The notes below the pieces were generated by a model. The model made no database searches. It saw only the letters and a program-made list of their open reading frames with translations, and was not told where the DNA came from. This document shows positions 47,001-59,656 of a stretch of 64,000 nucleotides of DNA, piece by piece. Within the stretch, counting starts at the first letter, position 1; every line of letters starts with the position of its first letter. The stretch lies in NCBI RefSeq assembly GCF_024323335.1, contig NC_066584.1, positions 276,265,618 through 276,329,617 of the forward strand, in the 5' to 3' direction. The translations under genes were made by a program, and so were the position numbers. The DNA comes from Lathyrus oleraceus (taxonomy: Eukaryota > Streptophyta > Magnoliopsida > Fabales > Fabaceae).

Positions 47001-47903
47001 TACCCCATTGATGACTTCTAACATCCAGAGGACTTGTCTTCCAACACTCCATAGTACTCCAGAGAACAGCTATCCAGCCCTGATCAATCTACAAGAGTAG
47101 TACAAGCAGCAGGAAATTGCGCAATGTCACATCTCACCCAACTCCACTTCTAGAGACCAGACCTCTACATGTGACCTTCTTGAGCATACACACCGTTGAC
47201 CCTACCCTTGTCAACTTAGCCCACACAGATGTCTCCTCTTCCAGGCCAGGAGTAGGTTCCAAACAAGGTCTCCCTTTGTTTGACACCTAAAAACATCTGC
47301 TCTTCAACCAGTAGCTGCATACTTGTTGAACAACATGTTCTAACATCACATAGAACATTAGTTCCACCTCCTTGGAACAAACTTTCCTTGAAATTTTTCA
47401 AGGTCTTCATATACATTACCCAAAAGAGTAAAAGAATCAGTGATCAGGTGATTCTTACCATCCTGACGTGATAACATCATGATGAGTGGACTTGAGGGGA
47501 CTCAAGTAGCTTTGACATCTTCAGAGGTTATGATGAAATCTTGAATACAGCAGCCTTTCATCCACATGAGGGGAAACTACATCAGAGTTTGAGTTTTGCC
47601 AGGTATTATGCAGCGGAAATCATAATACAACTCAACCTAAGAACACACTTTTCACCAGATCAGCCTCCAAGTCCATACCAAGTTTGAATGTGATTCAATA
47701 CTGGCATAGATGTCCCATCCAAAGGCTAATTGCCAACCTCCAGATACAGGTACACATTATTCCTGTCATGAACAGTCCATCCACCTATTTCAAGGGACCA
47801 TTCAGGGAAATTACAGAACCTTCCACTGGTTCCAACATAACTTCTTGCAAGATACCAGAAAGTATCACCCATGGATCTCATCCAGAAGCAGAATAGGATG
47901 CCT
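44031..47903 (-). other. Non-coding interior of the copia-type element
   Basis: 3.9 kb in which all frames are cut by stops. The longest minus frames (46048-46374, 46816-47052) overlap each other in different frames and show no conserved retroviral motif. Short words such as GACATC, CAACATC and TTCAGATG recur often. I could not recognise any captured host gene. Confidence 0.6.
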
Positions 47904-47915
47904 GCTCTGATACCA
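47904..47915 (-). promoter_or_regulatory. Primer-binding site of the copia-type element
   Basis: Minus strand TGGTATCAGAGC, the standard initiator tRNA-Met PBS, separated from the 5' LTR by two bases. Confidence 0.92.
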
Positions 47916-47917
47916 TT

Positions 47918-49658
47918 TGAAATTCTGGTGTAGTCAGAATTCAGATGTTCTACTCCAAGACATGACATCTGATCTAACATTGTAACTAATACAGCAAGAT
48001 AGTTATTAACCACTGTACTAATATGCACACGTTCACAGATGTCACGACATCTCATTCTGTGTCACCCTAGAATGGATGAACACCTGGTTCTGTGCATCAG
48101 GAACAAAGACTCAACAGAGATCACTCCTAGCACTCACTTCTGTTGTTTTCCTACATAATTATCAGCATGATGTCTTACTGTTGAGTTTGGACATCATCTG
48201 TTACATTGTTCCAGTGTGTTTGTCTTTTACTTGTATTTCCTGAATTAAGGTTGAACACGTTAATCTAATTTCCACTTATTAGATTGCTAACAACTAGGCT
48301 ATTTGTTAGGTTCATTAATTGTAGGTTAGTAGTTGGTTTCCTGGATTTTATCTCAGCTGTTGAATCCCTGAAGAATAGCCTGAGAGAAATACTGAACCAG
48401 AAAAACCAATCATCCTACACTTTAACACCTGCTGTTGGGAATGAATGTCACAACATTCAGTTCGACATCCAGAACATATGCTGATTCTGTTATGTTCCTG
48501 GAAACGTACTGTGCTAAGTTTGCAGTACTGTAAAAGACCAACTAGTATCTACTTCAGTATCAACCTTCAATATCAATTGTCAAAACATCCAGTTTGACAG
48601 TTTCACAATGATCCTTCAGCCAGGTCTGTTATCCTTGAAAAGAACAGACTTAAATAAATACTGAACTGAACCTAACATGCTTATTATTCAGTATACGCTG
48701 TCACTGATGAACGTTACAACATTCTGATTGACATTCAATCAGAAGGTTACATACCAGGTCTGTTATCATCTTAATAACCTGACTGGAAAACCAACTGAGT
48801 TATGACGTAATAAATAACCATGCAGAAGGAAAACAAACACAGGAAATTGTTAACCCACTTCAGTCCAACATGACCTACATCTGGGGGCTACCAAGCCAGG
48901 AAGAAGATCCACTATCAGCAGTATTAATTCAGAGTTAAACTCCCCCGTTTACAACTCTTCACTTAATCCCTACCCAATGCAATCTATACCTAGGAACTCC
49001 TAGATAGAAACCTCCAGTTTCCATTCCTATCACTACAAATACAATGTAATGTTACCACACCTTGAACTTGCTTCACAGCTTCATTCAAGAACAAAATCAC
49101 TCTTGCCTACAGGCTTTGAGTTACAAATACTCTCAGCTTTTACCACTGAGAAACACATGGTAACCTTCCCACACACTGGGAGGTTTACCTCACACCCCCC
49201 CCTAAATTTTCATTCTAAGAGGCTTACAAATACTAGGTTACGATTAGCTATTTATAACTTAATCACCCAACTGGATTTGGGCCTTCAGAAATCGCAGCAG
49301 ACTTGTTCTTTGCTGTTACAACTTCAGCAGAAAAATTCTGCTACAAATAAGGTCTTCAATCCTAGAATCTCTCCATATATATCTCCATATTTTGATCCTA
49401 TATATCTTCTGATTGAGTCTTCAAGACCTCCACATGGGAGTTAGGATATTCACCAAATATCCTTACTTATCCCAGAATAAATACTGAATTAATTAATTCA
49501 GTTTTCTACACATGTACGATGTCACAGGCATGATGTCGTGACATCGTACATGACATGTTGGTCCAGATGTTGAACTTCTTCAACCCAACATATTAAAACA
49601 ACAGAGATGATTACATTATTTGTTTTACAAAATTAATGCCAATCCTAAGGAATTAACA
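47918..49658 (-). repeat. 5' LTR of the copia-type element
   Basis: 1741 bp, near-identical to 42271-44012 (about two dozen substitutions and small indels by eye). Carries the TATA box (49256-49249) and the inverted repeat (49511-49552). Confidence 0.9.
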
Positions 49659-51057
49659 CAAAGCATGCTTGTATTGTGTATTGTTGCTTTTCTTATTTTG
49701 ATTACTAACCAAAAGCACAAAAATATGTCACTAACTCTTTTTGTTTTGAAGCTCAAGTGATCATGTGCTCAAATGCTCCTAGGAGGCTCCTAAGCCCCAT
49801 GAAATGGCTAGATGAAGATGAGAAAAAGCATGAAAATGATCCACAAAGCTCCTAATCATCATATATGTCTCCCAAGTATCTCAATTTTCCAATTTGATCA
49901 AGATAACCCAAGGGGCCTAAGGATTGTTTCCCAAGGAAACCCTAATTACATTGTGCTTTGACTATGCCTTGCCAATGAAGCAACCTCAACCTACGATCAA
50001 ATTTAATCAAGGTAAGTTCTTTCATTCATCATTTTATGCATATATGAGCCTATTTGAGTCCACTCAATCATTCATTCATCAAGATTCGAAGTTTGGCCTT
50101 GAAAAGTTGACCAGCCAAGTCATCTGACTAAGCTGAGCACCATTGAGATATAACTTTTGATGTGTTTTTCAAATGAAGATGACCCCAAGAGAAAAAATGT
50201 TCTTAATAACCTTATTCACAACTTTCATGTTCATCAAAAATCCATTTGAAACTTGGAAGGTCATCATGTATTTCAAAACATTATAGGTCATTTTGACTGA
50301 AACCCTAATTTTGGGTCAACTTACCAAGGGCATAACTTCCTTAATTTTTATGATTTTGAGGTGAGACCAAATGAATTGGAAATATTAAGATGTATAATTC
50401 AAATTTTATGTTGGACAAAATTTCATAATCCTAAAAGAAATACATGTGATAATACAAAACATTATAGGTCATCTTGGACCTAATTCATTGAATTTGAAAA
50501 AGTACCAAACTTCAAATGCCCATAACTTTATCATAGGAAATCCAAATGATGCAAACGTTGAGTCTAAATTGATCATCTTGAAAGAATATACAACTTTGAT
50601 GTTGGAGGTTTTTTCATTTGAAGCTTACATCATAAAAACAGAGGGGTTTGATTAGGCTTGCTTTTGGTGAAATTTTTCAAATGTGACTTAAACATGTTTT
50701 GTACTTGGATCTTCCAGGCCAATTTTCATTAATTTGCACATGCCAAATAAATTTTTGCCCATCACGACTTTTGTTCCTTACTTCAAGGGATTTCCAACAA
50801 CTACTCACATTACTCATTTGGACCTGCCATTTATGAGTTTCGAAATTATCTTCATTTATGTGCACTTTGGTATTTTATGATGAAATTTGAATGTGCAAGC
50901 TAGTTCCCTCCAAAGTGCACGTCCAAATCCTTTCCAGATGAACTCAGCAAGCTTTTGCATTCATCATTGGGCCTCTCACACGCCTGTACAGGCCCATGCA
51001 CATTCCAGTTCAATTTGCCATGCACATGAAAGAAGCGTGTGACCTGATGCTTTTAGC

Positions 51058-51065
51058 TATAAATA
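51058..51065 (+). promoter_or_regulatory. TATA box of element B 3' LTR
   Basis: TATAAATA, same context as in the 5' LTR. Confidence 0.6.
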
Positions 51066-54000
51066 GAGGTTCCCTCTCATTCATTTGGTAACCTTTTGGA
51101 GATCTAAATTGCTGCACCATTGAAACCATAACCATACCAAAGGAATTTTTCAGAAATTTTTTTCACTTTCGAGCTTGAAATTCAACATCATTAGCTGATC
51201 TTCAAAGCCTAATTCCTTTGCCTTTCACTTCCACTACATCCATAGATCAAAGAGGAGAAAAGAACTTGGAGGTTTCGTGGCTAGAGGTGCTTCAACTCAG
51301 AGGTATACCTTCAAACTTTTTAGATCTAGAACTCTCATTTCAATGTAGCATTCTTGTGTTTGTGTGGTTTTCTGAAGTCCTCACACTTGAGGCAAGCTTG
51401 TGATGCTTTCAATTTTCCATTTCATGAACTTTCAGTTTGAACACCATGATCTTCTCCTTCACATTTCTCTCAATATAGGAAGAGTGAGGAAGATCCATCG
51501 ATACAGTGATGATCTCCATCGCACGAGCTTCATTTCCATGTCCTTGCTTTCCATTTTCATTAAACTTTTTTCCTGGCCATTGGATCTGGATACCACGTTT
51601 TAATCTTGTTCATCCATTATGTTTACTTCATTTAATACATGTTGCTACGCGTTTGACTTGGTTGCATCGTACGCCCTCACATCTGGACCGTCTCTTAATG
51701 CCACGTCAATTAATGAGCTTCATCCTGTGGCGCTGGTTTTTCCATTTATTCTATTTTCATTTTATTTCAGTTAATTAATTTGATTTTCAAAAATTCATAA
51801 AAAATTCATTTGAAGTCATAAAAATACGAGATCAACTCCAAAAAGTTTCTTGAAAAATCTAGTTTCATATTTTGATTTTTAATTATTTTTGTGACTTCAT
51901 TTGGTATTTTTCATGGATTATTTGATTTTTAATAGTTTTAATTCATTTTAAAATACTTTCTGACTTTTGAAAAATCCAAAAATATTTTCATAGCATCTAT
52001 GGATCATGATAAGTCAATGAAAAATAGTCTCATCAATTTCTTATTTGATTTGAGATTTATTTGAGATTTTAATTCATATTGTGCTAATTTTAATTATTTT
52101 TAATTGCTTTCTGATTTCAAAAATTGATGAGAAAATTAGTCAAAGCTTGTTTGACTATGTTGAACCTATGAGAATTTAATTGGACTCATTGAAGTTGTTT
52201 TGAATTGAATTTGAGGTTTGACCTTATTTGTTTATTTTTTATTTGCATTTTATTTTAATTCAAAAAAATACCATTGACTCTTTGACTTGTTATCTTCATT
52301 TCTTTTCAGTTTGGTGTTGGTTGATGTTGATTTGATTCACATTTGATCAATTGGTTTTGGTTGTGGTCTTTTTTTTCCCTCCCTTTCATCTTCATCCATT
52401 TCTTTCCATCAATGGACAATGACTTAAAGTCTTATGGTTGGTCTTGACAAATGAGAAGTTTAACCTTCTTTGATCAAAACCAAACTCAACTTGATCCATG
52501 ATCAAGTGAGTTGTTCTGTGTCCAAGATAGGTTGCTTCTTGGTCAAGCAAATGACCTAAAGTCAATACAAGGCCCTTCCCCTTTTGTTTTGGCATGGAAA
52601 GTTTATGGAGCTTGGCTTACTAGTCATGATCTCTAACTTGTGTTCTTTGCCTAAATTTTTATTGACCGGCCTCAGATAGGTGTGACTACTACATTAGTCC
52701 ACTTACGATTGCTTAACGTAGCGCTAGATTGTCTTATGACAAGCTAACATAACTTTACTAACTACTAACTTTAATTTGAGCATTTAATTTCTTGTCATTT
52801 ACTTTTAATGTCATTTATTTCTTGCTTATTATTCATATTGATTTTCACTTTGCTCACTTGAGCACATATTTTATGTTTATGTCATTTTTCTTTTGCTCAT
52901 TTGAGCCCACTATTGTATATAAATATATTGATATCTTGTGTTTGCTTTGTGTTTGTTTTGTGTGGACCAAATGCAAAAGGAGAAAGGACTTAGAATTAGG
53001 ACTTACCTATGCTTAAAAGAGTTCAAGAGCAATTAGGCCTTATGCCTTTAAAATGCAAAATTTGTTGAAGAGCAACTAGGCCTCATTCCTTTAGAATGCT
53101 AAAATTCAAAGTTAACTTCAAAGGACTTCTCCTCCAAACTTATTCTTTGTCCATTCCCCTTATTGTGTTCTGAACTTTTTGATGTTTGCTTTTGTGTGAT
53201 AGGGATCCTACTTTGAGATTGTGAAAAGAGGACCATTGTCATGAGTAGCCAAGTTAAGAGCCAAGCCAAATGGAGATCCTAGGAGCTTAAACTCAAATTG
53301 TTTGATTGCTTGTTTGTGTGCTAAGTCTAAAGGAAAGGAGCATCTTGAATCATCTCTATGATTATGGGAAAAGGAACTCCAAGGGTTTATCTTTCCCCTA
53401 TTATCTTTGTATGGTTTAAGACTAGCCCTTCTCTTCTTCTCCTCACTCTAACCAAGACAAAAATCATTTTTTAAACTTTGACTTTGTTTCAAATTAGAAA
53501 CCTAGGCCTTAAGCCTTTGACTTTTCAAAACCATTTTCATCAATACTCATTGTGAATAAATCTTAATCCAACTTTGGCTTCATTTTGTAAATAAATCTAA
53601 CTTGTAAATATAACTCACTTCAAGTTGTTTTTTGTGGTTCCAATGGCCACTTGTTAAAACTTCTCATAAACATTAGCCATAGGTTTGAGTTATCACAGTG
53701 GTTGATGTAAATCTCACCTCATCCTTAGCGATTGGATTATAAGCCTTCCATGCTTATTATAGGGTTAACCCCTCACTAGCATGTTGAAGCCTTCCTCACA
53801 TGGTGGATTGTTGGTTTAGGTTGAGTTTTCTCCCTTTGATAACAAAAGACCTTAAGGCTTTTGATCAAATCAATTCACCAATCTTTTTTTTTTTTGATAT
53901 TTTTACCCCGAACTACGAGGTTTTGATCCTCCTTTGTGATGGTACGTAGGCAATGGGTTCATCCATTCAAACAACAAATTTGTAAATATAATCTATTCTC

Positions 54001-54315
54001 TTCTCATCCCTTCAATCTTGTTTGTACAAATCTTTTCACAAATACAAACCTACAACACATATTTACAAAAAGGGTTCCCTTAGAGTACTAAGGATATTTT
54101 GGGTGCGTAAAACCTTCCCATTTCATAACCAACCCCCTTACCTAGATCTCTGACATTTTTATTAGTTTTTGATTTGAAAAACTTCTTACTTGGATTTTGT
54201 TCGCTTTTTAGCCTTTTCTTTGGACAAATAAAAGTGCGGTGGCGACTTAAATTGTATGTTGACTTTTGGTTTAGTCAATAAACCTTAAAGGTAACGAAAA
54301 CCCCGCTACACTTAC

Positions 54316-55363
54316 CTCTTGTTTAACTTGTATGCATAGTGATCCACTCAGGGGTCTTACTTTGTCCATACCATTTCATATGATTCGTGTTTTGAATATC
54401 TTTCTTTTATCACTACTTTGCTTGAAAACCATATATCTTGATTATGATACTTGTCTTATGTGATTTGATACCCTTGTGTTGAGTAATGTACACTTGTTTA
54501 AATCATGTCTTGTAATTCTATCCCAATTTGTGATGTTATATCCTTGTCCATAATTGTTTATCATTTCATTCAAGTGTTTCCTCCATAAACTTCCAAAATG
54601 ATTGAATAAGCATCTCATACTTGTTCATGTACTATCTCTTATGATGTTATGTGAACCTTTTTCATGTCTTGTTTATATTCATCATGTCTCATAAACATGT
54701 AAGTAACTTGCTCATGTCTTACCAAGTGATTCATATTCATGTATCTGAATCCAAGGGAAAGGATATTATGTTGACTTCCTAGTCATAAATTGTCTGTTTG
54801 TTTGTTGACTTTATTTGTCCATTCACGCATCTACCTTAAACCTTTTTAAACTAAAACACCCACACAAACCTTGACTTATATTTAGTCAATGGAATTTCAA
54901 TAACGCTAGAAAATAATTTAGTACACATGAAGTATTTCAAACAGAAACCTTGACCTACTTTTAGTCAATGGATTTTTCAATTAATGCTTTAGTACACATG
55001 AAGCATCTCAAATCCACTTTGACTTACCTTTAGTCAAGTAACACTTTCCAACACTTTTTACCCCTTTTATTTCCCCATTCAAAATGCAAAAAGCTATTAA
55101 AAAACATATATAAAATCAAAAGGTTCATATAGAGTACTACAAATGTTTAGGGTGTTAATACCTTCTCTTATCATAACCAACCCCCGTACCTTCGATCTCT
55201 ACTTGCTTTGCTTCTAGTTTTTACTATTTTATATGCATGTTTACATTTGGGTTTATTTTGAATCTTTTTCCCTCCCATTGTAAAAATAAAAGTTCGGTGG
55301 TGATATCAATGTTTTGCGACTCAAGTTAATCCTATAGCTTGGTCTCCGATTCTCACCACGACA
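54316..55363 (+). repeat. Right part of the older Ogre-type LTR
   Basis: Continues 18346. The first 305 bases complete copy 2 of the 813-bp duplication (to 54620). Further on come Ogre U5-like blocks (ACCAACCCCCGTACC, AAAAGTTCGGTGGTG), and the LTR ends at CACCACGACA (55363). No coding sequence. Confidence 0.7.
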
Positions 55364-55367
55364 GAAA

Positions 55368-55385
55368 TGACGACTTCACCGGGGA
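55368..55385 (+). promoter_or_regulatory. Decayed Ogre-type PBS of the older element
   Basis: TGACGACTTCACCGGGGA, 13 of 18 positions equal to the PBS of element A, four bases after the LTR end. Confidence 0.65.
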
Positions 55386-55606
55386 CATCCCCAAGAGGGT
55401 TATACCTATCTTGTTTTTATCTATGCTTTATTATTTGTTTGTTTATATTTGCTTGTGTGATCTTTGTGTTAAGATAAATACTAACCCATATTGAGATAAG
55501 ATGGTGGTATAGTCAAGTTGGCTTGGGTGGAGTCATCTTGAACAAGCTGACTTGAGAATCCCCTAATAATTGGGGTCCCCTTTAGGGATGGTATTTGTTG
55601 AACGAG
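55386..55606 (+). other. Leader fragment of the older Ogre-type element
   Basis: Similar in word order to the leader of element B (GGCTTGGGTGGAGTC, AACAAGCTGACTTG). Ends where an LTR fragment begins at 55607. No coding. Confidence 0.6.
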
Positions 55607-56301
55607 TGTAAGACCCCAATTTTGACCCTAAGATCCCACATGCCATCTCATTATATGCATTAGCATTGGGATCGCACCTTGGCATCCTCCTTACCCTTCA
55701 TTCATTGGGTTTGCATTGGGAGAGATCACCAAGCACATTTGATTGTATCATTCTTTGTTTTCATTATTTACTAACCAAAATACAAAAAATATATCAATGT
55801 ATAGTTTGTTGCTTTTGTAGGCAGTATGCATGCTCACCTATGCTCTATCAAGCTCATATCTAGGGTTTAAGACCCTCAATGCTAGGAGTGCAATCAAGAA
55901 TTGGTTTACATGGCTCTAAGCATCATATATGGATCCCTATGATATTAACATATAATTTTGATCAATAAATCATTAAGAGTTTGGAGTTTGTTTACCTTGG
56001 AAACCCTAATTCATCTAGGTATCTTGTGTGAAAATGATTACAAGAGAAAAGTTACTCAAAATGACATTCCAAACAATAATGTTGAGGTCAAGAGATAGTT
56101 TTTCTTGGAAAGTCATTTTTTATGGTGAACAATTATAGGTCATTTTGTCTGAACCCTAGTTTGGAGGTCAACTTCCCAAGACCATAAATTTTTCAATTTG
56201 TATGAGATGAAAGCCATTCAAATTCCATGATCAAATTCAAGATGTGCACTTCAACTTTCATGTTTGGAGGAAAGTTAAAATACAACTGGAAAATGCATGT
56301 T
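55607..56301 (+). repeat. 5'-terminal fragment of an A-type Ogre LTR
   Basis: Starts TGTAAGACCCCAATTTTG and follows, in the other orientation, the element A LTR from 16700 down to about 16000 (for example GCATTAGCATTGGGATC and GGGAGAGATCACCAAG). Cut at 56301 by the Athila-type element. The rest of this LTR is not seen on the far side. Confidence 0.82.
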
Positions 56302-57383
56302 TGATTCGCTGTCGCACACGGGTCAAAAACGAGTTTAAAAGTGTAGTAAAATGGAAGCGACACTCGAATATCATATCACAAGGACTCTTAAATGATATAA
56401 CCAAACGAATAAAAATAAGGGGGTTTTTAAGGTTCAAAACTTAAATCGATGATTATTAAAGGTAAAATCAAAATTGATAAATAAGCTAATCTATTGTATC
56501 GATTTCCGACTTATCATCGATTCTTATAATTTTAATTCCCTAGCGGATTCAATCCCATTCAATTACAATACCCACTGACAAGCACAAATTGGTATTATAT
56601 GATGTATGTTCCTAATTTCCGAATTAAGCAAACATATTTAAGCAGACACGAATTAAGCAAATGCGACTTAATCAAACACGATAACGAAAAAGCTACGCTA
56701 ACATGATTATACTTAAGGATCATACAAACAATCAAATTTAATCAACTTTATCCTATAAGAAACAATCGAATTAAGAAAATGAAAGTAATCGAATTAAGCA
56801 AACGAGTTTATAGGAAGAATTGAAAAGAAATTGAAATTGAACTGAAATTAATAAAAACCTCAAAGTGGAATTCGAGTACAACAAATTAACTCTTGTGAAT
56901 TTTAGTTCTCCATCAAATCTTCTCAGTAATATTGTATCATCAAAATTCATAACTTGCATTACTATAGTAGTGAAAGACCTAATATAATAAAAGGCAAATT
57001 CGGGCCCTTATAGGATCCGACCCGAAAATTACAAAAACTGACCCAAACTAACTATTTTAATTAAGTCTGGACCTTTAATGAATTATTCGACCCTCCTTCA
57101 TTTAGAATCATATTTTTACTTAAACATGAAACTTGTAGCTCTTTCTCTTAGCTTTCCAACTCATGTTAGAACGCGTCAATCTGACTCGTATAGCCCAAGT
57201 TATGATCTGCATAGTGATAAGGTATCAAATAACTATTTATGCTGAAAATAAAGTACGAAAATAAAATAAAGTCAAAAATAAACTTAAATATTAAAAAATA
57301 CTAAAATATTAAAAATAATATAATAAACTATAGATTTTCCTAAATACAATAATAGAAGAAAGTGCATCAAAATGCACTGATCA
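56302..57383 (-). repeat. 3' LTR of the Athila-type element
   Basis: Sense: begins TGATCAGTGCATTTTG (57383) and ends GTGCGACAGCGAATCA (56302). AT-rich. Its first 565 plus-strand bases match 60528-61090 closely. Confidence 0.85.
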
Positions 57384-58678
57384 AATTCCCCCACACTTGA
57401 ACTTTTGCACTCCGAGCAAAATTATAAATTCAAAACTCAAAACAGAAAAACAAGAACAAACAAAACATGCAATTCCAAAGGTTATCAAGATACAAGGTGC
57501 CAGCAAAGTTCTAAGTCTAAGCTTTAAGAATATGGTGTTAGTAAGCAACTTTTTGTAACATTCAAAGCAGATAGGAAAACAGGTTACCAAAAAGTACATT
57601 AAAAAGCAGTAAGATCCTCACAGGATATAATTCACTCAACTCTCAAGTGTTTAGATTAACTGTTTACACTCAAAGCACAACATGAAAGTTAGTACTATCA
57701 TAAGCTTGAAAAGACTCTAACATCCACAATTGAAATACATGCAAAAAAATATCAAAAGTACTTTTATTTGGTTGTAACGTGGCCAAGGTAAGGGTGAGAT
57801 ACATCCTAAGGGACTAGGATAAAATTCAAAGAGATAAAAGAGACTTTAAAGAAACCGTGGGAGTTGAATTTACAAAATATTTCATTTACTTGAGCAACTC
57901 TATAGCAATTGTTTTCTCTTCTCCTTTCTCTTTTTTTTTCTTTTCAGAAGGAGTATGTATTGATTGACATGCTTCTATTTTTTTCATTCATTTTTTTTTC
58001 TTTTCTATTTTTATTTTCTTTTTCTACCAACTTCTAAAATATTACAAATATATGTATTCAACCCCACACAACTTCAAACAAGACTCTTCCAACCCTTTGA
58101 ATAAGGTGATAACATTGTTTTTTACTTCTCTGTTTGTAATGAGTTTTAAACAAAAAAAGGATAATAGGCTAAAGGGGATTTCAAAACAAAAAACAAAACT
58201 GCCTTTATCATATTAGTGTGCACAAGTAAACAACAACATCAACAAGAGTCAATTCAAGTTCTAGAGACTAAAAAACATGAGTGAACCACACAAGAAAGAA
58301 AGAGATGGATTTTTGTATGTTATCCATATAAGGCTCAAAATCTCACAAGGTTAATTGATCTACCACAAATGATGTGCAATTTAGAGTTTAGTCCTACCTA
58401 TCATACTAAAAAAGCATAGCAAATTTTTCACATCACACCACAAGACTTTAGTCAAGATAACTAAGAAAAATACACATAATTGTAACTCAAAAACCAAAGG
58501 AAAAAGCATGCAATTTTTATTTTATTTTTAAGAAAGCAAACAAAAACCAAAACACATAAAAACTGAAAACAAAACAAACAAATGGTTCCCTCCCCCACAC
58601 TTAAAACATACATTATCCTCAATGAAAAAGTATAAATATAAAATAAGAGTGAGAGAAAGGAAAAACACACCCGAGGAG
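57384..58678 (-). other. Non-coding 3' interior of the Athila-type element
   Basis: Purine-rich tract GTGTGGGGGAATT at the LTR border and a second similar tract (GTGTGGGGGAGGG) near 58585-58600. Long pyrimidine runs at 57905-58030. No domain recognised; if an env-like gene was once here it is gone. Confidence 0.55.
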
Positions 58679-59050
58679 TCAAGGCGGATAAGTGATTGCA
58701 TAAGCAGCCTTTCCCAAAGAGAGTTCTTCTACAGTTTCTTCTTCCAAAGTCGGGTTCTCATGAAGTAGCTTTGGGGAGTGTCCATTGACCTTGAAATTTT
58801 GATTAGTGCATTTGCCTTGTATTCTAGGATCAAAGAAGAATCTTTGATAAGTAAACGCGTTGAATGGGAACGTGAAAGTGATCTCCTTTTTCATAACATC
58901 AAGAATCAAAGGATTACGGGGCTGCCTCATTACTTTTATTTCATATTTAAGTGAAATCCTATGCATACATATAGATGAGCTAATATCACGAGTGTCATCC
59001 AAGGTCCATTCAATTCCCTTCTTACGTTTCTGATTAAGTTGAAGATTTCA
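58679..59050 (-). pseudogene. pol: Athila-type pol remnant: RT start fused to integrase C-terminus
   Basis: One open frame reads KKGIEWTLDDTRDISSSICM, a good match in pattern to the segment before the RT palm of Athila pol (GWT.ADI.GISPS.CMH). It then passes to VMKKE and a TFTFPFNAFTYQRFFF piece that looks like the later RT strand TFTCP.GTFAYRRMPF. It finally jumps to NFKVNGHSPKLLHENPTLEE, the usual end of integrase. The 600 or so residues between are absent. The frame stayed open through these deletions for about 120 codons. Family assignment is from memory of motifs; a search would settle it. Confidence 0.6.
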
Positions 59051-59166
59051 TGAATAATATGAATCCTCAGGAAGTGGTTTAGGCTCTACAGAATGTGGTT
59101 GTTCAATGGATGATATATTTGGGGCAGCTGGGATGTCAAAAGCGTCAACTACATAAACAACTTCGT

Positions 59167-59559
59167 TTACACTATCACCCTGCAAGGCATTATCAATCTC
59201 GCATAAACAACACAAAGGTTAGTGTTAATACAATCATCACATGAGTAAATATCATCAAAACTAGATAAAATTGGAAAATCAGTTGAAAACAAATTAGAAC
59301 AAGCTTCATCAACAACTTTAGAAAGCAACTCTATTTGAAAAACAGAATGATCTTCCTCGTCAATCTTATTATTTTTTAATACTCTATGTGGGAAAGAGAT
59401 TGGTGATACATACTTTTTTTCAACCTCAACAACAATAGAAGGTTCAGGTTTATTTTCAAGTGTTACACAAACAATTTTTTTATTTTTTTTTGGGGCTGGT
59501 TCTGCAACTTTTTCGGATCTCAAGGAAATTGCACCCACATTGAGGCATTTTGGATTCAC
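59167..59559 (-). pseudogene. gag: Athila-type gag C-terminal remnant
   Basis: 130 codons. NPKCLNVGAISLRSEK corresponds to the NPKE..NAITLRSGK block at the end of Athila gag, followed by SFPHRVLKNNKIDEED, like the P.PQR.KK...D segment. No zinc knuckle or protease follows. Confidence 0.6.
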
Positions 59560-59656
59560 TACTGTTTGGGCAAGTAGTTGGTTCGATCCTCGAGCTTGCT
59601 ACATGACATTCATTGAAGTGACAAACTGTCCAATTTGTGTTTGTAAAGTATGAATA

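Larger units (their letters stand above)
42271..49658 (-). mobile_element. Ty1/copia-type LTR retrotransposon without coding capacity (7.4 kb)
   Basis: Two LTRs of 1742 and 1741 bp (42271-44012, 47918-49658), about 1.4 % different by eye count. There is a minus-strand PBS TGGTATCAGAGC (complement of initiator tRNA-Met, the usual copia primer) two bases from the LTR end, and a polypurine tract CAAAGGGGGAGATT next to the other LTR. The 3.9-kb interior (44013-47917) has no gag, protease, integrase or RT motif in any frame that I could read. The PPT and flanking text resemble the SIRE/Maximus group. It is probably non-autonomous, mobilised in trans, or an LTR element with replaced interior. Confidence 0.88.
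18347..54310 (+). mobile_element. Ogre-like Ty3/gypsy (Tat) retrotransposon B, 36 kb with nested insertions
   Basis: Complete element with both LTRs (18347-28731 and 42134-54310), target duplication CTTAC, PBS, leader, ORF1, gag-pro, intron, RT/RNase H, archaeal-type RNase H, integrase, conserved 3' hairpins and a long 3' region. Each LTR holds one nested insertion (5536 bp and 7388 bp). Without them the element is about 23 kb, a normal Ogre size. A by-eye comparison of about 350 bp (19081 region against 50261 region) gave about 20 differences, so the LTRs differ by around 5-6 %. Coding parts carry stops and frameshifts. Confidence 0.95.
42134..54310 (+). repeat. Element B 3' LTR, interrupted
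   Basis: Starts TGTAAGACCCTAATTTTC and ends AACGAAAACCCCGCTACA. Without the nested copia-type element and its target copy it is about 4.78 kb. TATA box at 51058-51065. It lacks about 70 bases present at 20395-20465 of the 5' LTR. Open frames in it mirror those in the 5' LTR and are not credible genes. Confidence 0.93.

Noticed and set aside
55607..56301. Complete solo LTR
   Set aside because: Only the first 0.7 kb of the LTR is present and the sequence after the Athila-type element does not continue it.
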